DNA of 64,000 nt, taken from contig NZ_LMEA01000013.1 of assembly GCF_001425235.1 (NCBI RefSeq), positions 295,113-359,112 of the forward strand, given 5' to 3'. Under the pieces are notes generated by a model. That model ran no database searches. It was not told the DNA's origin and saw nothing but the letters and a program-made list of their open reading frames with translations. This DNA comes from Devosia sp. Root413D1 (GTDB taxonomy: Bacteria; Pseudomonadota; Alphaproteobacteria; Rhizobiales; Devosiaceae). Of the stretch, positions 1 to 8,159 are shown piece after piece; the stretch's first letter is position 1, and each line of letters opens with the position of its first letter. The position numbers and the translations under genes were made by a program.

Positions 1-1
1 G

Positions 2-586
2 GGCGCCGATGTCTCGCGCCTCTGGCTCTCCACCGGTCCCGAACCGCCGGTGACCTATTTCGAGATGTTCGAACTGCCGCCGGGTATCGCACCCGGCGAT
101 CGCGTGCAGCTCGGCACCATGGTGTCTTTCGAGGGCTATTTCGCGCAAGGGCTGCGCATCGGCAGCCGCGGCAAGCCGGCACCCGAGCTCAGCGACGCCG
201 CCGACCGCCTGCTCGACATCCAGGATGCCGCGCTCGCCGCCCTCGTTCCCGGCGGCCCGGTCCATGAGCTGGTCGACCTGATCGAAGCCCGCATCGACGC
301 AATGTGCCCATATACACGCGACAGCGACCCGTTCCGCTTCCAGTCCTGCCATGGGCTCGGCCTCGATTACAGCGAACCGGGCCTCGCCGAAGCCCTGTCG
401 CCGCGCCGCGACAGGAGCCGCGATGCTGACGGCCCGTTGCTGCGATCGGGCATGGTGTTCGAGATCCATCCCAATTTCACCCTGCCCGGCCTCGGCCATG
501 TCTGCGCCGGCGATGTCGCGCTGGTGACAGACAGCGGCGCCGAGTGGCTGACCCACTTCCCCCGCGGCATCTTCCCGATCGATTAG
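2..586 (+). CDS. M24 (aminopeptidase P / creatinase-like) family protein, 5' end missing
   Basis: This is the C-terminal part (about 195 residues) of a pita-bread-fold protein; the frame is open from base 2, so the start lies upstream of the window. Family signs are the HGLGLDYSEP segment, which supplies the conserved His, and the VFEIHPNF and VALVTDSGAEWLT strands that match the EPG...EDTVLVTxxG end of Xaa-Pro peptidases. At the usual last metal-ligand Glu (…ED…) this protein reads AGD. It may therefore be a creatinase-like or non-metal hydrolase, not a true aminopeptidase P. The next gene starts 10 bases downstream, which suggests one operon for catabolism of an amino-acid or amide compound. 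Substrate unknown. Confidence 0.8.
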   Translation, partial: GADVSRLWLSTGPEPPVTYFEMFELPPGIAPGDRVQLGTMVSFEGYFAQGLRIGSRGKPAPELSDAADRLLDIQDAALAALVPGGPVHELVDLIEARIDAMCPYTRDSDPFRFQSCHGLGLDYSEPGLAEALSPRRDRSRDADGPLLRSGMVFEIHPNFTLPGLGHVCAGDVALVTDSGAEWLTHFPRGIFPID

Positions 587-596
587 GAGTTTTGCG

Positions 597-1517
597 ATGT
601 TCTCACTCATGCGCGGCAGTATCCCCGATGCCGGCAACGACCCGCTCGACGCCATCAGCAAGGCCGCCGCGCTCGGCGCCGGCGAAATCACCTTCTACAG
701 CCTGTTCGAGCTGAGCCCGACGCTCGACCCTGCCGTGCTACGCGAACTCAAGGCCGAAGCCGACAGCCTCGGCATCGCCATCGCCGCCAGCCTCGATTGG
801 CTCAACCCAATGCGGCTCGACCGCTACCGCCGTGAGCTGCAGCTCGGCGACGGCGATCTCGCCCGCGGCGTCCGGCGCCTGCTGGAAACAGGCGCCTCGC
901 TCGGCATGCGCGAGATGTTCTTCACCATCGGCACCCTCGAAGACCGCGCCGCAAATTGGCGCGCCCAGCTCGACGCCGTTGCGGCGCTGCTCACTGATCT
1001 CAGGCCGGTGCTGGCCGATCTCGGTATGCGCGCGCTGGTGAAAACTCACGAGGAAATCACCTCCTACGAGTGCCTGGACCTAGTCGAACGCGTCGGCCCC
1101 GACGCCCTCGGCATCTCCTATGACCCGGCCAACATGCTGGTCCGCCTCGAAGATCCCCTCGCCGCCGCCCGCCGCCTCGCTCCGCACATCACCCAGGTCC
1201 ACATCGACGACGCCACCCTGAGCTTCGAAGGTGACACGGATCTCCGCCGCCACCTCGCCCCCGTCGGCCAGGGCATGATCGACTGGCCAAGCCTCCTCGC
1301 CCTGCTCCCCACCGCAAAACCGCTGATCGAACTCCACCGCGGCCAATTCGCCATCCCTGCCTTCGACCAGCAATGGCTGGCCAGCCAGCCCTACATCCAG
1401 CTCCCCGAATACGCTGCCCTGGTGCACTCGGCCCGCCTCAAGCGCGACCAGCCGCCGATCGACCAGGACGACATCACCCTGCGGCTGCCAGCGGCGCTAA
1501 AGATGGTGAGGTCGTGA
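597..1517 (+). CDS. Sugar phosphate isomerase/epimerase-like TIM-barrel protein
   Basis: A 306-residue AP-endonuclease-2/xylose-isomerase-type barrel. Metal-site strands are recognisable: VKTHEE near residue 148, ISYDPAN near 173, QVHIDDA near 202 and LIELHRGQF near 243. These positions carry the Glu/Asp/His ligands in the family. A GGAG ribosome site lies 8-10 bases before the ATG, and the gap to the M24-like gene is only 10 bases. Members usually isomerise or epimerise keto-sugars, inositol derivatives or related 2-oxo acids; the substrate cannot be read from sequence. The gene is probably co-transcribed with the upstream peptidase-like gene. Confidence 0.85.
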   Translation: MFSLMRGSIPDAGNDPLDAISKAAALGAGEITFYSLFELSPTLDPAVLRELKAEADSLGIAIAASLDWLNPMRLDRYRRELQLGDGDLARGVRRLLETGASLGMREMFFTIGTLEDRAANWRAQLDAVAALLTDLRPVLADLGMRALVKTHEEITSYECLDLVERVGPDALGISYDPANMLVRLEDPLAAARRLAPHITQVHIDDATLSFEGDTDLRRHLAPVGQGMIDWPSLLALLPTAKPLIELHRGQFAIPAFDQQWLASQPYIQLPEYAALVHSARLKRDQPPIDQDDITLRLPAALKMVRS

Positions 1518-1638
1518 GATGCTGATTGAGACCTCGAGCGAAACGGGGGCTCCGCGCAAAAGGCATTGAATTGGGTGCGACGAAGTCGCCCGCTCCGCCC
1601 TCCGCGGGCAAGAGGCTTGGGGACATCGAGCCAGTCGG

Positions 1639-2484
1639 TCATTCCCTTCTTCGGCTCGCCACTGCGTGGACCCAATCGGTGAGCTCTCTGTCCGCCCCAG
1701 GCGCATTCGCCGCATCGATCCAATCCGTTTCCAAGGCACAATCCGATGTGCGCGGAACCTGGGTTGAATCGATGAGAGCATCGAGGGCTTCATTCACCGC
1801 GTCTACTGACCCTGTCTTGATAGCTTGGCGCATCAAGTTGCCAGCAGCAAAGTTCACATAGACTCTCTCACTCACTGCCTGGGCAAGTGCTGCCGTGGCA
1901 CAGGCGAGCCCCTCCAAGGGCTTTCCGACATCGGACAGTGTCCCAGAAAGCGACATGAGAGAGAGAATATCTTGAAATTCCTCATGGCGGGCGACAGCTA
2001 TGCGCTCCGCCGCACTCAGGCAGCCCTGCAGCAGACACTCTGTGACGGCCCCAACGTAGAGCGTGGACCGCGACATGGGATCCTCGGTTTGAACCAGCAT
2101 GCCGATCAAAAGGGAGGCGCTCTCTGGAGCAGACACGCCAAAAACCGAAACGACTTTCTCTCGAAACTTGGCGACATGTCGTAACAACTTCTTGAGTTCG
2201 GTTCTGTCCAAGGCAATTTCCTCGCCATTTTGGACGATTGGGCGGCTACCAATCATCGACTCAATGTCACCCCGTGTTGGTAGTACGCGCAAGACACCGC
2301 TGCGCTTGAGCTGGTAGCGCGCTAGGCCGCGTGCTGGTCCGCCCCCCACAAGACTCCATCGACCGCACTCCTTTCGTCGGAAGACCACGACCAGTCCTCG
2401 GACACGGAACCTCTCGTTTTCCGCCCTCCCAAGCGCCCGCTTGACGTCGCCTCGGATTCCAGCTGTACTCAGTTCACTATCCAA
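1639..2484 (-). CDS. Orphan hypothetical protein, lower G+C than its surroundings
   Basis: A 281-codon frame on the minus strand that I do not recognise. Codon use and base composition are visibly less G+C-rich than the flanking genes. The N-terminal third is Arg-rich with beta-type stretches (residues about 25-80). The rest looks alpha-helical, with hydrophobic segments such as ESASLLIGMLV and alanine-rich helices near 170-190. No signal peptide or clear membrane span is present. The only start before an upstream in-frame stop is a TTG at 2484 with no good ribosome site, so the true start may lie inside. It lies between two plus-strand catabolic genes and is divergent from the IclR gene, which suggests a later insertion. 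Confidence 0.55.
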   Translation of the reverse strand: MDSELSTAGIRGDVKRALGRAENERFRVRGLVVVFRRKECGRWSLVGGGPARGLARYQLKRSGVLRVLPTRGDIESMIGSRPIVQNGEEIALDRTELKKLLRHVAKFREKVVSVFGVSAPESASLLIGMLVQTEDPMSRSTLYVGAVTECLLQGCLSAAERIAVARHEEFQDILSLMSLSGTLSDVGKPLEGLACATAALAQAVSERVYVNFAAGNLMRQAIKTGSVDAVNEALDALIDSTQVPRTSDCALETDWIDAANAPGADRELTDWVHAVASRRRE

Positions 2485-2505
2485 ACTGTGAGTTCATCTA
2501 GTGAA
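2473..2505. promoter_or_regulatory. Candidate operator: TTCACTA...TAGTGAA inverted repeat
   Basis: A perfect 7-base inverted repeat, TTCACTA at 2473-2479 and TAGTGAA at 2499-2505, spans the divergent starts of the orphan gene and the IclR regulator; its right arm overlaps the regulator's GTG start codon. IclR-family proteins commonly bind palindromes over their own promoter, so autoregulation is a reasonable inference. The 19-base spacer is long for a single dimer site, so this could be chance. Confidence 0.3.
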
Positions 2506-3289
2506 TTCTTTAGACGACCGTTACGCCATTCGATCCGTGGATCGCGCCGTCGACATTCTCGCCGCGGTGGCGGGGAAGAACGGCGTGCTGACCGTCGACG
2601 GGATCGTTACCGAGACCGGTCTGCCCAAGAGCACGGTGTTCCGCATCCTCGCGACGCTGACGGCACGGCGGCTGCTGGATCGCGATGAACAGAGCCAGAC
2701 CTATCGGCTCGGCATGCTGTCGCTGGTGATCGGCGCGCGGGCCATGGGCGAGCTCGACCTTCGCCGCTCCGCCCGCCCGCATCTCGAGAGCCTCGTCGCT
2801 AGCACCGGGGAGACCGTGCACCTCTCGATCCTCAGCGAGGACAATGCGCTCTGCGTCGACAAGCTCGATGCCTCGCGCTCGATGCGCATGGCGAGCTTCA
2901 TCGGCTTCCTCGATCCGCTGCATTGCAGCGGCGTCGGCAAGGCGCTGCTCGCCTTCCAGGACGAGCCGGTGCGCCAGCAGCTGATGGCGCGCATGCGCTT
3001 CGAGCCGCACACCCCGCACACCATTACCGACCCCAAACGGCTCGCCGAGCAGATCGTCGAGATCCGGGCGCGCGGCTATGCCATCGACGACGAGGAAATC
3101 GAGCAGGGGCTGCGCTGCGTCGCCGCGCCGATCCGCGACCACTCGGGCGCCGTCGTCGCCGCGGTCAGCATTTCCGGCCCCACCACCCGCGTCACCCAGG
3201 ATGGCCTCGGCGAACTCGCCAGGGCGGTCGAGGCCTGCGCCCAATCGATCTCGCACGAACTTGGCGCTCCGCAGAAAGCCAACCCATGA
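2501..3289 (+). CDS. IclR-family transcriptional regulator
   Basis: A 262-residue regulator with an N-terminal winged helix (residues about 8-70; VDRAVDILAAVAGKNG, then the recognition helix LPKSTVFRILATL) and a C-terminal GAF-like effector domain (about 80-255; HLSILSEDNALCVDK, CSGVGKALLAF, and a late RCVAAPIRDHSGAVVAAVSISGP strand). The family senses small aromatic, sugar-acid or carboxylate ligands. The start chosen is GTG at 2501, which puts the helix-turn-helix at its usual distance from the N-terminus. Its stop overlaps the ATG of the amidohydrolase (ATGA), so it probably controls that catabolic operon and is part of it. Confidence 0.93.
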   Translation: MNSLDDRYAIRSVDRAVDILAAVAGKNGVLTVDGIVTETGLPKSTVFRILATLTARRLLDRDEQSQTYRLGMLSLVIGARAMGELDLRRSARPHLESLVASTGETVHLSILSEDNALCVDKLDASRSMRMASFIGFLDPLHCSGVGKALLAFQDEPVRQQLMARMRFEPHTPHTITDPKRLAEQIVEIRARGYAIDDEEIEQGLRCVAAPIRDHSGAVVAAVSISGPTTRVTQDGLGELARAVEACAQSISHELGAPQKANP

Positions 3290-4173
3290 TCATCGACGTC
3301 CACTCGCACACCCCGCAGTTCCGCCACGCCGTGCCGCCGGAACACCGGCGCCTGCACCACACCTGGCGGCCCGACCGCTCGGTCGACTCGGTCTACAGCT
3401 GGAACGATTTCCTCGCGGCGCAACAGCCGGCCGACAAGTCGATCGTCTTCGGCGTCGCCTGGGCGCCGGGCGAAATCACCGGCGGGGTCAACGGCTTCAA
3501 CGAGCCAGGCGACGTGGCGATCGGCGTCAATGACGCCACCTCAGCCTTCGCGCTGGCGCATCCCGATCGCCTGATCGGCTTCATGTCGGTGCACCCGCAT
3601 GATCCCAAGGCGCTCGAGGAGATCGAGCGCTCGCGCACCGACCTCGGCCTCAAGGGCATCAAGATGGGCGCCAACTACCAGGTGTTCGAGCCGCTGGAGA
3701 GCCGGGCGCTGGCCATCTATCGCGAGGCCGAACGGCACGGGCTGCCGATCCTCTTTCACATCGGCACGTCGCCGGTCCGCACCGCGCCGATCAAGTACGC
3801 CCACCCGCTGGTGGTCGACGAAATCGCCATGCGCTACCCGAACCTCAAGATCATCATGGCCCATATGGGCCACCCCTGGACGGTCGATACCGCGGTGGTG
3901 ATCCGCAAGCACCCCAATGTCTATGCCGACGTCTCGGGCCTCTTGTACCGGCCCTACACCTTCTACGAGGGAATGATCAAAGCCACCGAGTGGAACGTGC
4001 TCGACAAGCTGCTGTTCGCTTCGGACTACCCGATCACCACCCCGGCCGAGACGCTGCATGCGCTCCGCACCGTCAACGCCATCGTCGAAGGCACGGCGCT
4101 GCCGCGCGTTCCCGCCGACAAGATCGAACAGATCATCCACCGCGACAGCCTCACGCTGCTCGGCCTTTCCTAA
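3286..4173 (+). CDS. Amidohydrolase family 2 protein
   Basis: A 295-residue TIM-barrel hydrolase/decarboxylase. The metal site begins at once with IDVHSH (residues 3-8). Further signatures are LGLKGIKMGANYQVF, ILFHIGTSP, IIMAHMGHPW and the terminal FASDYP, which carry the His and Asp ligands of the amidohydrolase_2 group (ACMSD/gamma-resorcylate type). ATG 3286 was chosen because the HxH motif then begins at the N-terminus as usual; it overlaps the IclR stop. An aminomutase-like gene follows after 13 bases. Likely hydrolyses or decarboxylates a small organic acid or lactone in this pathway; substrate unknown. Confidence 0.88.
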   Translation: MIIDVHSHTPQFRHAVPPEHRRLHHTWRPDRSVDSVYSWNDFLAAQQPADKSIVFGVAWAPGEITGGVNGFNEPGDVAIGVNDATSAFALAHPDRLIGFMSVHPHDPKALEEIERSRTDLGLKGIKMGANYQVFEPLESRALAIYREAERHGLPILFHIGTSPVRTAPIKYAHPLVVDEIAMRYPNLKIIMAHMGHPWTVDTAVVIRKHPNVYADVSGLLYRPYTFYEGMIKATEWNVLDKLLFASDYPITTPAETLHALRTVNAIVEGTALPRVPADKIEQIIHRDSLTLLGLS

Positions 4174-4186
4174 GACCGGTACTCCT

Positions 4187-5476
4187 ATGCATATCGAGAA
4201 ATCCAAGAGCATCACCGAACGCGCCACCAAGGTCATTCCCGGCGGCGTCAACTCCGCGACCCGTCGGCTGAGCCAGCCCTATGCCTGGGAATGGGCCGAG
4301 GGCGCCTATATCCGCGACGTCGACGGCAACACCTATCTCGACTATCACGCGGCCTTCGGCCCGATCGTCCTCGGCCACAACGACCCCACGGTGAACGCCG
4401 CCGTCGCCAAGGCGCTGACCGGTCCAGACATGGTCGGGGTCGGCATCACCGAGCAGGAAATCATGCTCGCCGAAAAGGTGGTGCAGCACGTGCCCTCCGC
4501 CGAGATGGCGCTCGCCTTCTCCTCGGGCTCGGAAGCCACCTACATGGCGGTGCGGCTGGCGCGCGGCGTCACCGGCCGTGAGAAGCTGATCAAGTTCCAG
4601 GGCACCTTCCACGGCTGGCACGACTACCTGCTGATGAATATCGCGAGCCCTGCCGACAAGATCGGGAAGAAAGATCCGGGCAGCGCCGGCCAGCTCGCCG
4701 ACGCCATCGACAACACCATCATCGTGCCGTTCAACGACCTCGCCGCCACCGAACAGGCGATCCTCGACCACCCAGGCCAGATCGCCGCCATCTTCATGGA
4801 AGCGATCCCGCACAATATCGGCTGCGTGCTGCCACGGCAGGATTTCGTCGAGGGGTTGCGCCGGCTCTGCGATCAGCATGGCATCGTCTTGGTGTTCGAC
4901 GAGGTGATCACCGGCTTCCGCCATGGGCTCGGCGGCTACCAGTCGTTGCTCGGGGTGAAGCCCGATATCAGCACCTTCGCCAAGGCCATCGCCAATGGCT
5001 ATCCCTGCGCCATCATCGCCGGCAAGCGTGAACTGATGCTGCAGTTCTCGACCGCGCCGGGCGGCAAGGTATTCGTCGGCGGCACCTACAACGGCCATCC
5101 GGTCGGCTCGGCCGCGGCGCTGGCCACCATCGCGGCGCTCGAGGACGGCACCATCTACGAGCGCACCTTCCGGCTCGGTGATCGGATGCGCGCCGGCCTC
5201 GCCGAAATCGCCGCACGGCTCGGCATCGAGATGGTGTCGGCGGGCTTCGGCTCGGTGTTCACCCCCTATTTCATGAGCGGCAAGGTCGAGCGCTACGAGG
5301 ATCTCCTCGCCAACGACACGGCCCGCGATGTCGGCTTCCGCCAGGGCATGTGCGAGCGCGGCATCTTCATGCTGCCCATGCCGATCAAGCGCAACCATAT
5401 CAGCGCCGCGCACACCGATGCCGATATCGACCGGACGCTCGAAACCGCTGAAATCGTTATGAAAACTCTGCGCTGA
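4187..5476 (+). CDS. Class III PLP aminotransferase, glutamate-1-semialdehyde aminomutase-like
   Basis: A 429-residue fold-type I PLP enzyme. It begins with the aminomutase-type VIPGGVNSATRRL and has the substrate loop ALAFSSGSEATYMAVRLAR, FHGWHD, the PLP-binding VLVFDEVITGFRHG, and the Schiff-base lysine in STFAKAIANGYPCAII. Length matches the family. It is unlikely to be the haem-pathway HemL because it sits among an amidohydrolase, an ABC importer and D-amino-acid genes; paralogues in such settings act on beta-amino or D-amino acids or amino ketones. ATG 4187 gives the normal N-terminus. The exact reaction is inferred only. Confidence 0.88.
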   Translation: MHIEKSKSITERATKVIPGGVNSATRRLSQPYAWEWAEGAYIRDVDGNTYLDYHAAFGPIVLGHNDPTVNAAVAKALTGPDMVGVGITEQEIMLAEKVVQHVPSAEMALAFSSGSEATYMAVRLARGVTGREKLIKFQGTFHGWHDYLLMNIASPADKIGKKDPGSAGQLADAIDNTIIVPFNDLAATEQAILDHPGQIAAIFMEAIPHNIGCVLPRQDFVEGLRRLCDQHGIVLVFDEVITGFRHGLGGYQSLLGVKPDISTFAKAIANGYPCAIIAGKRELMLQFSTAPGGKVFVGGTYNGHPVGSAAALATIAALEDGTIYERTFRLGDRMRAGLAEIAARLGIEMVSAGFGSVFTPYFMSGKVERYEDLLANDTARDVGFRQGMCERGIFMLPMPIKRNHISAAHTDADIDRTLETAEIVMKTLR

Positions 5477-5484
5477 GCTCATGC

Positions 5485-5500
5485 TTTTCATATGCGAAAA
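5485..5500. promoter_or_regulatory. Candidate regulator site upstream of the binding-protein gene
   Basis: TTTTCATATGCGAAAA has 5-base arms (TTTTC/GAAAA) around a CATATG core. It lies in the 250-base gap between the aminomutase-like gene and the solute-binding-protein gene, in an A+T-rich island that is rare in this window. Its size and the A/T arms resemble IclR-type operators, and IclR genes flank the cluster. The match is by eye and no second copy was found in the window. Confidence 0.3.
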
Positions 5501-5726
5501 GTCGTATTGATATATGATTGCGGCCGTCATAACGTTGCGATCTGACGACAGGCAGTGAGGCAACAGGGAAGCGCCTCGCCTGCCGACCGGTTGGGCCACA
5601 TGGCTCGGCTGAGAATGTCGAGAGCGGGTCCGTTGGGCCGGGCCCGGAGGCCTGCAGCCTTGGCTGCGGGAGAACAAGCGTCGTCCGCGACGTGTTGTCG
5701 GTTCAGTTCGTCAAGGAGGGAAAGCT

Positions 5727-7052
5727 ATGACGACCACTAATGCCACCCGGGGCTTCGGTTCGCTGAACCGCCGCTCCTTCCTCAAGGCTGGCGGCGCATC
5801 GGCGCTGGCCGCCAGCCTCCTGCCGGGTCTCATGACCGGCACCGCCAAGGCCGCTTACTCGGGCACGCTCGATATGCTGGCCTGGGACTTCCAGCCCGAC
5901 ACCATCAAGTCGCTGGTCGGTGAATGGACGGCGGCGGGCAACCCCGCGGTCAATGTCGCCGTGATCCCGAACCTCGGTTACACCCCGGCGCTGCAGACCC
6001 GTCTGCGCGGCGGCGACAAGATCGACCTCTTTTACAACTTCGCCTACAACTCGCAGAAGTTCGTCAACGAGGGCTGGGCCAAGACGCTGAACGGCCTGCC
6101 CGGCGTCGACGATATGATCGCCGACATGTTCGAGAGCGCCCGCGGCCGCCACGTCAATGCCGCTGGCGACATCATCAGCGCCCCGTATTTCTCGGCCGTG
6201 CACATGCTGCACTACAACGAGAAGTTCCTCGCCGATGCCGGCCTCGCCGTGCCGACGACGCTGAAGGAAATCTACGACGCCTCGAAATCGCTGCAGTCGA
6301 CCGTCGCCTCGCCCTATGTCGCCTACTGGGTGAAGGAATTCTGCGAGGAATACCTCCACACCTACCTGCTCAATGAGCAGATCACCGCCTTCGACGATGC
6401 CGGCCAGCCGGTGTTCGCCGATGACCCTAAGACCGTCGGGGTGTTCGAGTGGTGGCAGGCCATGTACCAGGAGGGCCTCGCGCCCAAGTCGCTCCTGACC
6501 GACGATCCGGGTAAGCTCAGCAACGAGATGGCGCAGGGCAACGCCGCCTTCTACGTGCTGCACCACTACTTCCTGACCTCGATCCGCTCGCTCGAAGGCC
6601 CGCAATCGGCCAACGTCAAGACGGCTCCAGCCGGTCCGTCGACGCTACAGATCGGCGAAGTGCTGCAGATGGGCCAGTCCGACAGCGATGACGAACGTCT
6701 CGCGACCTGGGACCTGATGAAGTACTACGGCTGGAAGGACACCGACGGGAAGTTCAAGGTGTTCAACCAGTGGGCCAAGGCCGCCGGCCTCGCCGCCCCC
6801 TATGCCGGGTTCTTCACCGACCCCGAAGTGGTCGCTTCGTTCCCCGACTATTACGATCTCGCCTTGCTGTCCGACACCTTCGCCACCAAGTCGAACGTCG
6901 TGCCGGCCCGCACCCTGCCCTGGTACCCGGATTTCCAGGCCAAGGTCGGCGACATCGTCCATGCCCTGCTGCTCGGCCAGGCCACCCCGGCGAAAACCGT
7001 CGAGGACCTGACCGCTGCCGCCAAGGGCGCCCAGGGCGGCCGGACGCTCTAG
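5727..7052 (+). CDS. ABC transporter extracellular solute-binding protein, Tat-targeted
   Basis: A 441-residue family 1 (carbohydrate-type) binding protein. The N-terminus has a twin-arginine signal, NRRSFLKAGGASALAAS, with a probable cleavage after TAKA near residue 39, so it folds in the cytoplasm before export. The mature part begins GTLDMLAWDFQPD and has the usual two-lobe pattern (LRGGDKIDLFYNF, EKFLADAGLAVPTTLKEI, EMAQGNAAFYVLHHY). AAGGAGG precedes the ATG. It starts a transport unit with the two permeases downstream. The ligand may be a sugar, polyol or amino-sugar derivative; the D-amino-acid genes that follow hint at an N-acylated compound. Confidence 0.92.
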   Translation: MTTTNATRGFGSLNRRSFLKAGGASALAASLLPGLMTGTAKAAYSGTLDMLAWDFQPDTIKSLVGEWTAAGNPAVNVAVIPNLGYTPALQTRLRGGDKIDLFYNFAYNSQKFVNEGWAKTLNGLPGVDDMIADMFESARGRHVNAAGDIISAPYFSAVHMLHYNEKFLADAGLAVPTTLKEIYDASKSLQSTVASPYVAYWVKEFCEEYLHTYLLNEQITAFDDAGQPVFADDPKTVGVFEWWQAMYQEGLAPKSLLTDDPGKLSNEMAQGNAAFYVLHHYFLTSIRSLEGPQSANVKTAPAGPSTLQIGEVLQMGQSDSDDERLATWDLMKYYGWKDTDGKFKVFNQWAKAAGLAAPYAGFFTDPEVVASFPDYYDLALLSDTFATKSNVVPARTLPWYPDFQAKVGDIVHALLLGQATPAKTVEDLTAAAKGAQGGRTL

Positions 7053-7076
7053 CCGTTAGGCGCGGAGCCCGCTGCA

Positions 7077-7190
7077 CCTCTCCCTTGGGGGAGAGGTCGG
7101 CGCGTAGCGCCGGGTGAGGGGGCCTTCCCACGCCCGGCGTTTGCGGCAGGGCCCCCTCACCCTGACCCTCTCCCCCAAAGGGAGAGGGGA
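7077..7190. repeat. G+C-rich palindromic intergenic element
   Basis: Two hairpins, CCTCTCCCTTGGGGGAGAGG at 7077-7096 and its counterpart at about 7166-7189, lie at the ends of a 114-base unit; GGGTGAGGGGG and CCCCCTCACCC form an inner inverted pair. It sits between the binding-protein and permease genes, where it could stabilise the upstream mRNA segment or cut read-through. It belongs to the type seen again at 43268-43373. Confidence 0.7.
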
Positions 7191-7256
7191 CGCTAGAGCC
7201 GAAGCTGCGGCTGACCCGAATTCAACTGAATACCAAGCAACAGGACACAAGAGCCC

Positions 7257-8159
7257 ATGGCAGGAGCAGCTGACCTACTCGGACCGAAGGCCGATCGCGC
7301 ATTCGGGCTGAAGCTCGTCGCGCCGGCGATGATCATCCTGATCGTGCTGCTGGCCCTGCCGACGCTGCTCACCCTGGTCTACAGCCTCCACGATGTGCCG
7401 GCGAGCGGCTCGAGCTTCGGGCCGTTCGTCGGCCTCGAGAACTTCACCATCATCTTTTCGAGCCCGGTGTTCTGGCGTTCGGCCCAGGTGACGCTCACCT
7501 TCTCGGTCGGCTTCGTCATCCTCTCGACAGTGATCGGCCTCGCCATGGCGATGCTGCTCAACCAGCGCTTCATCGGCCGCGGGCTGGCGCGCGCCCTCTT
7601 GATCATTCCGTGGGCGACGCCCTGGTTGGTCATCGGCATCCTCTGGAAGTGGTTTGCCGATGGCAGCGTCGGCGGGCTCAACGCCGTGCTGATGATGCTG
7701 GGGTTGACCAGCGACTATCACCCGTTCCTGTCCGACCCGAACACCGCTTTGCCGATCACCGTGCTCGCCGCGGTGTGGCGGCAGGCGAGCTTTGCCGGCA
7801 TCCTGCTGCTTGCCGGCCTGCAGACACTGCCTGAGGAACTGAACGAAGCGGCCCAGCTCGACGGCGCCAACTGGTGGCAGCGCTTCAGCAACATCACCCT
7901 GCCCTGGCTGCGGCCGGTGCTGATCACCGTCACCGTGTTCAACGTGATCTATGCCTTCCTGCAGTTCGACGTGGTCTTTGCCATGACCCAGGGCGGACCC
8001 GGCGACACCACCCAGGTGCTCAGCATCCTGATTTACCGGCAGCTGTTCGTGAACACCAATATCGGGCTCGGTTCGGCGCTCGCCGTCATCCTCGGCGTCG
8101 TCGCGCTGATCGGCGGCTTGACCATCGTCCGGCTGTTCTATCGCAGGGAGATGCACTGA
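7257..8159 (+). CDS. ABC transporter permease, MalF/UgpA type
   Basis: A 300-residue inner-membrane subunit with six predicted spans, the first at about residues 20-42. The cytoplasmic EAA loop that docks the ATPase is clear: EELNEAAQLDGANWWQRF near residue 195. It pairs with the next gene, whose ATG overlaps this stop (TGATG). It is separated from the binding-protein gene by a palindromic repeat that may tune relative expression. No ATPase gene is present in this cluster. Confidence 0.92.
   Translation: MAGAADLLGPKADRAFGLKLVAPAMIILIVLLALPTLLTLVYSLHDVPASGSSFGPFVGLENFTIIFSSPVFWRSAQVTLTFSVGFVILSTVIGLAMAMLLNQRFIGRGLARALLIIPWATPWLVIGILWKWFADGSVGGLNAVLMMLGLTSDYHPFLSDPNTALPITVLAAVWRQASFAGILLLAGLQTLPEELNEAAQLDGANWWQRFSNITLPWLRPVLITVTVFNVIYAFLQFDVVFAMTQGGPGDTTQVLSILIYRQLFVNTNIGLGSALAVILGVVALIGGLTIVRLFYRREMH

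Noticed and set aside
4151..5677. A 508-codon minus-strand frame opposite the aminomutase-like gene
   Set aside because: Antisense shadow; no family features, and the plus strand has all PLP motifs.
7077..7190. The G+C-rich palindromes as ordinary intrinsic terminators
   Set aside because: They have strong stems but no T-run on either side and occur between co-directional coupled genes; they recur as families.
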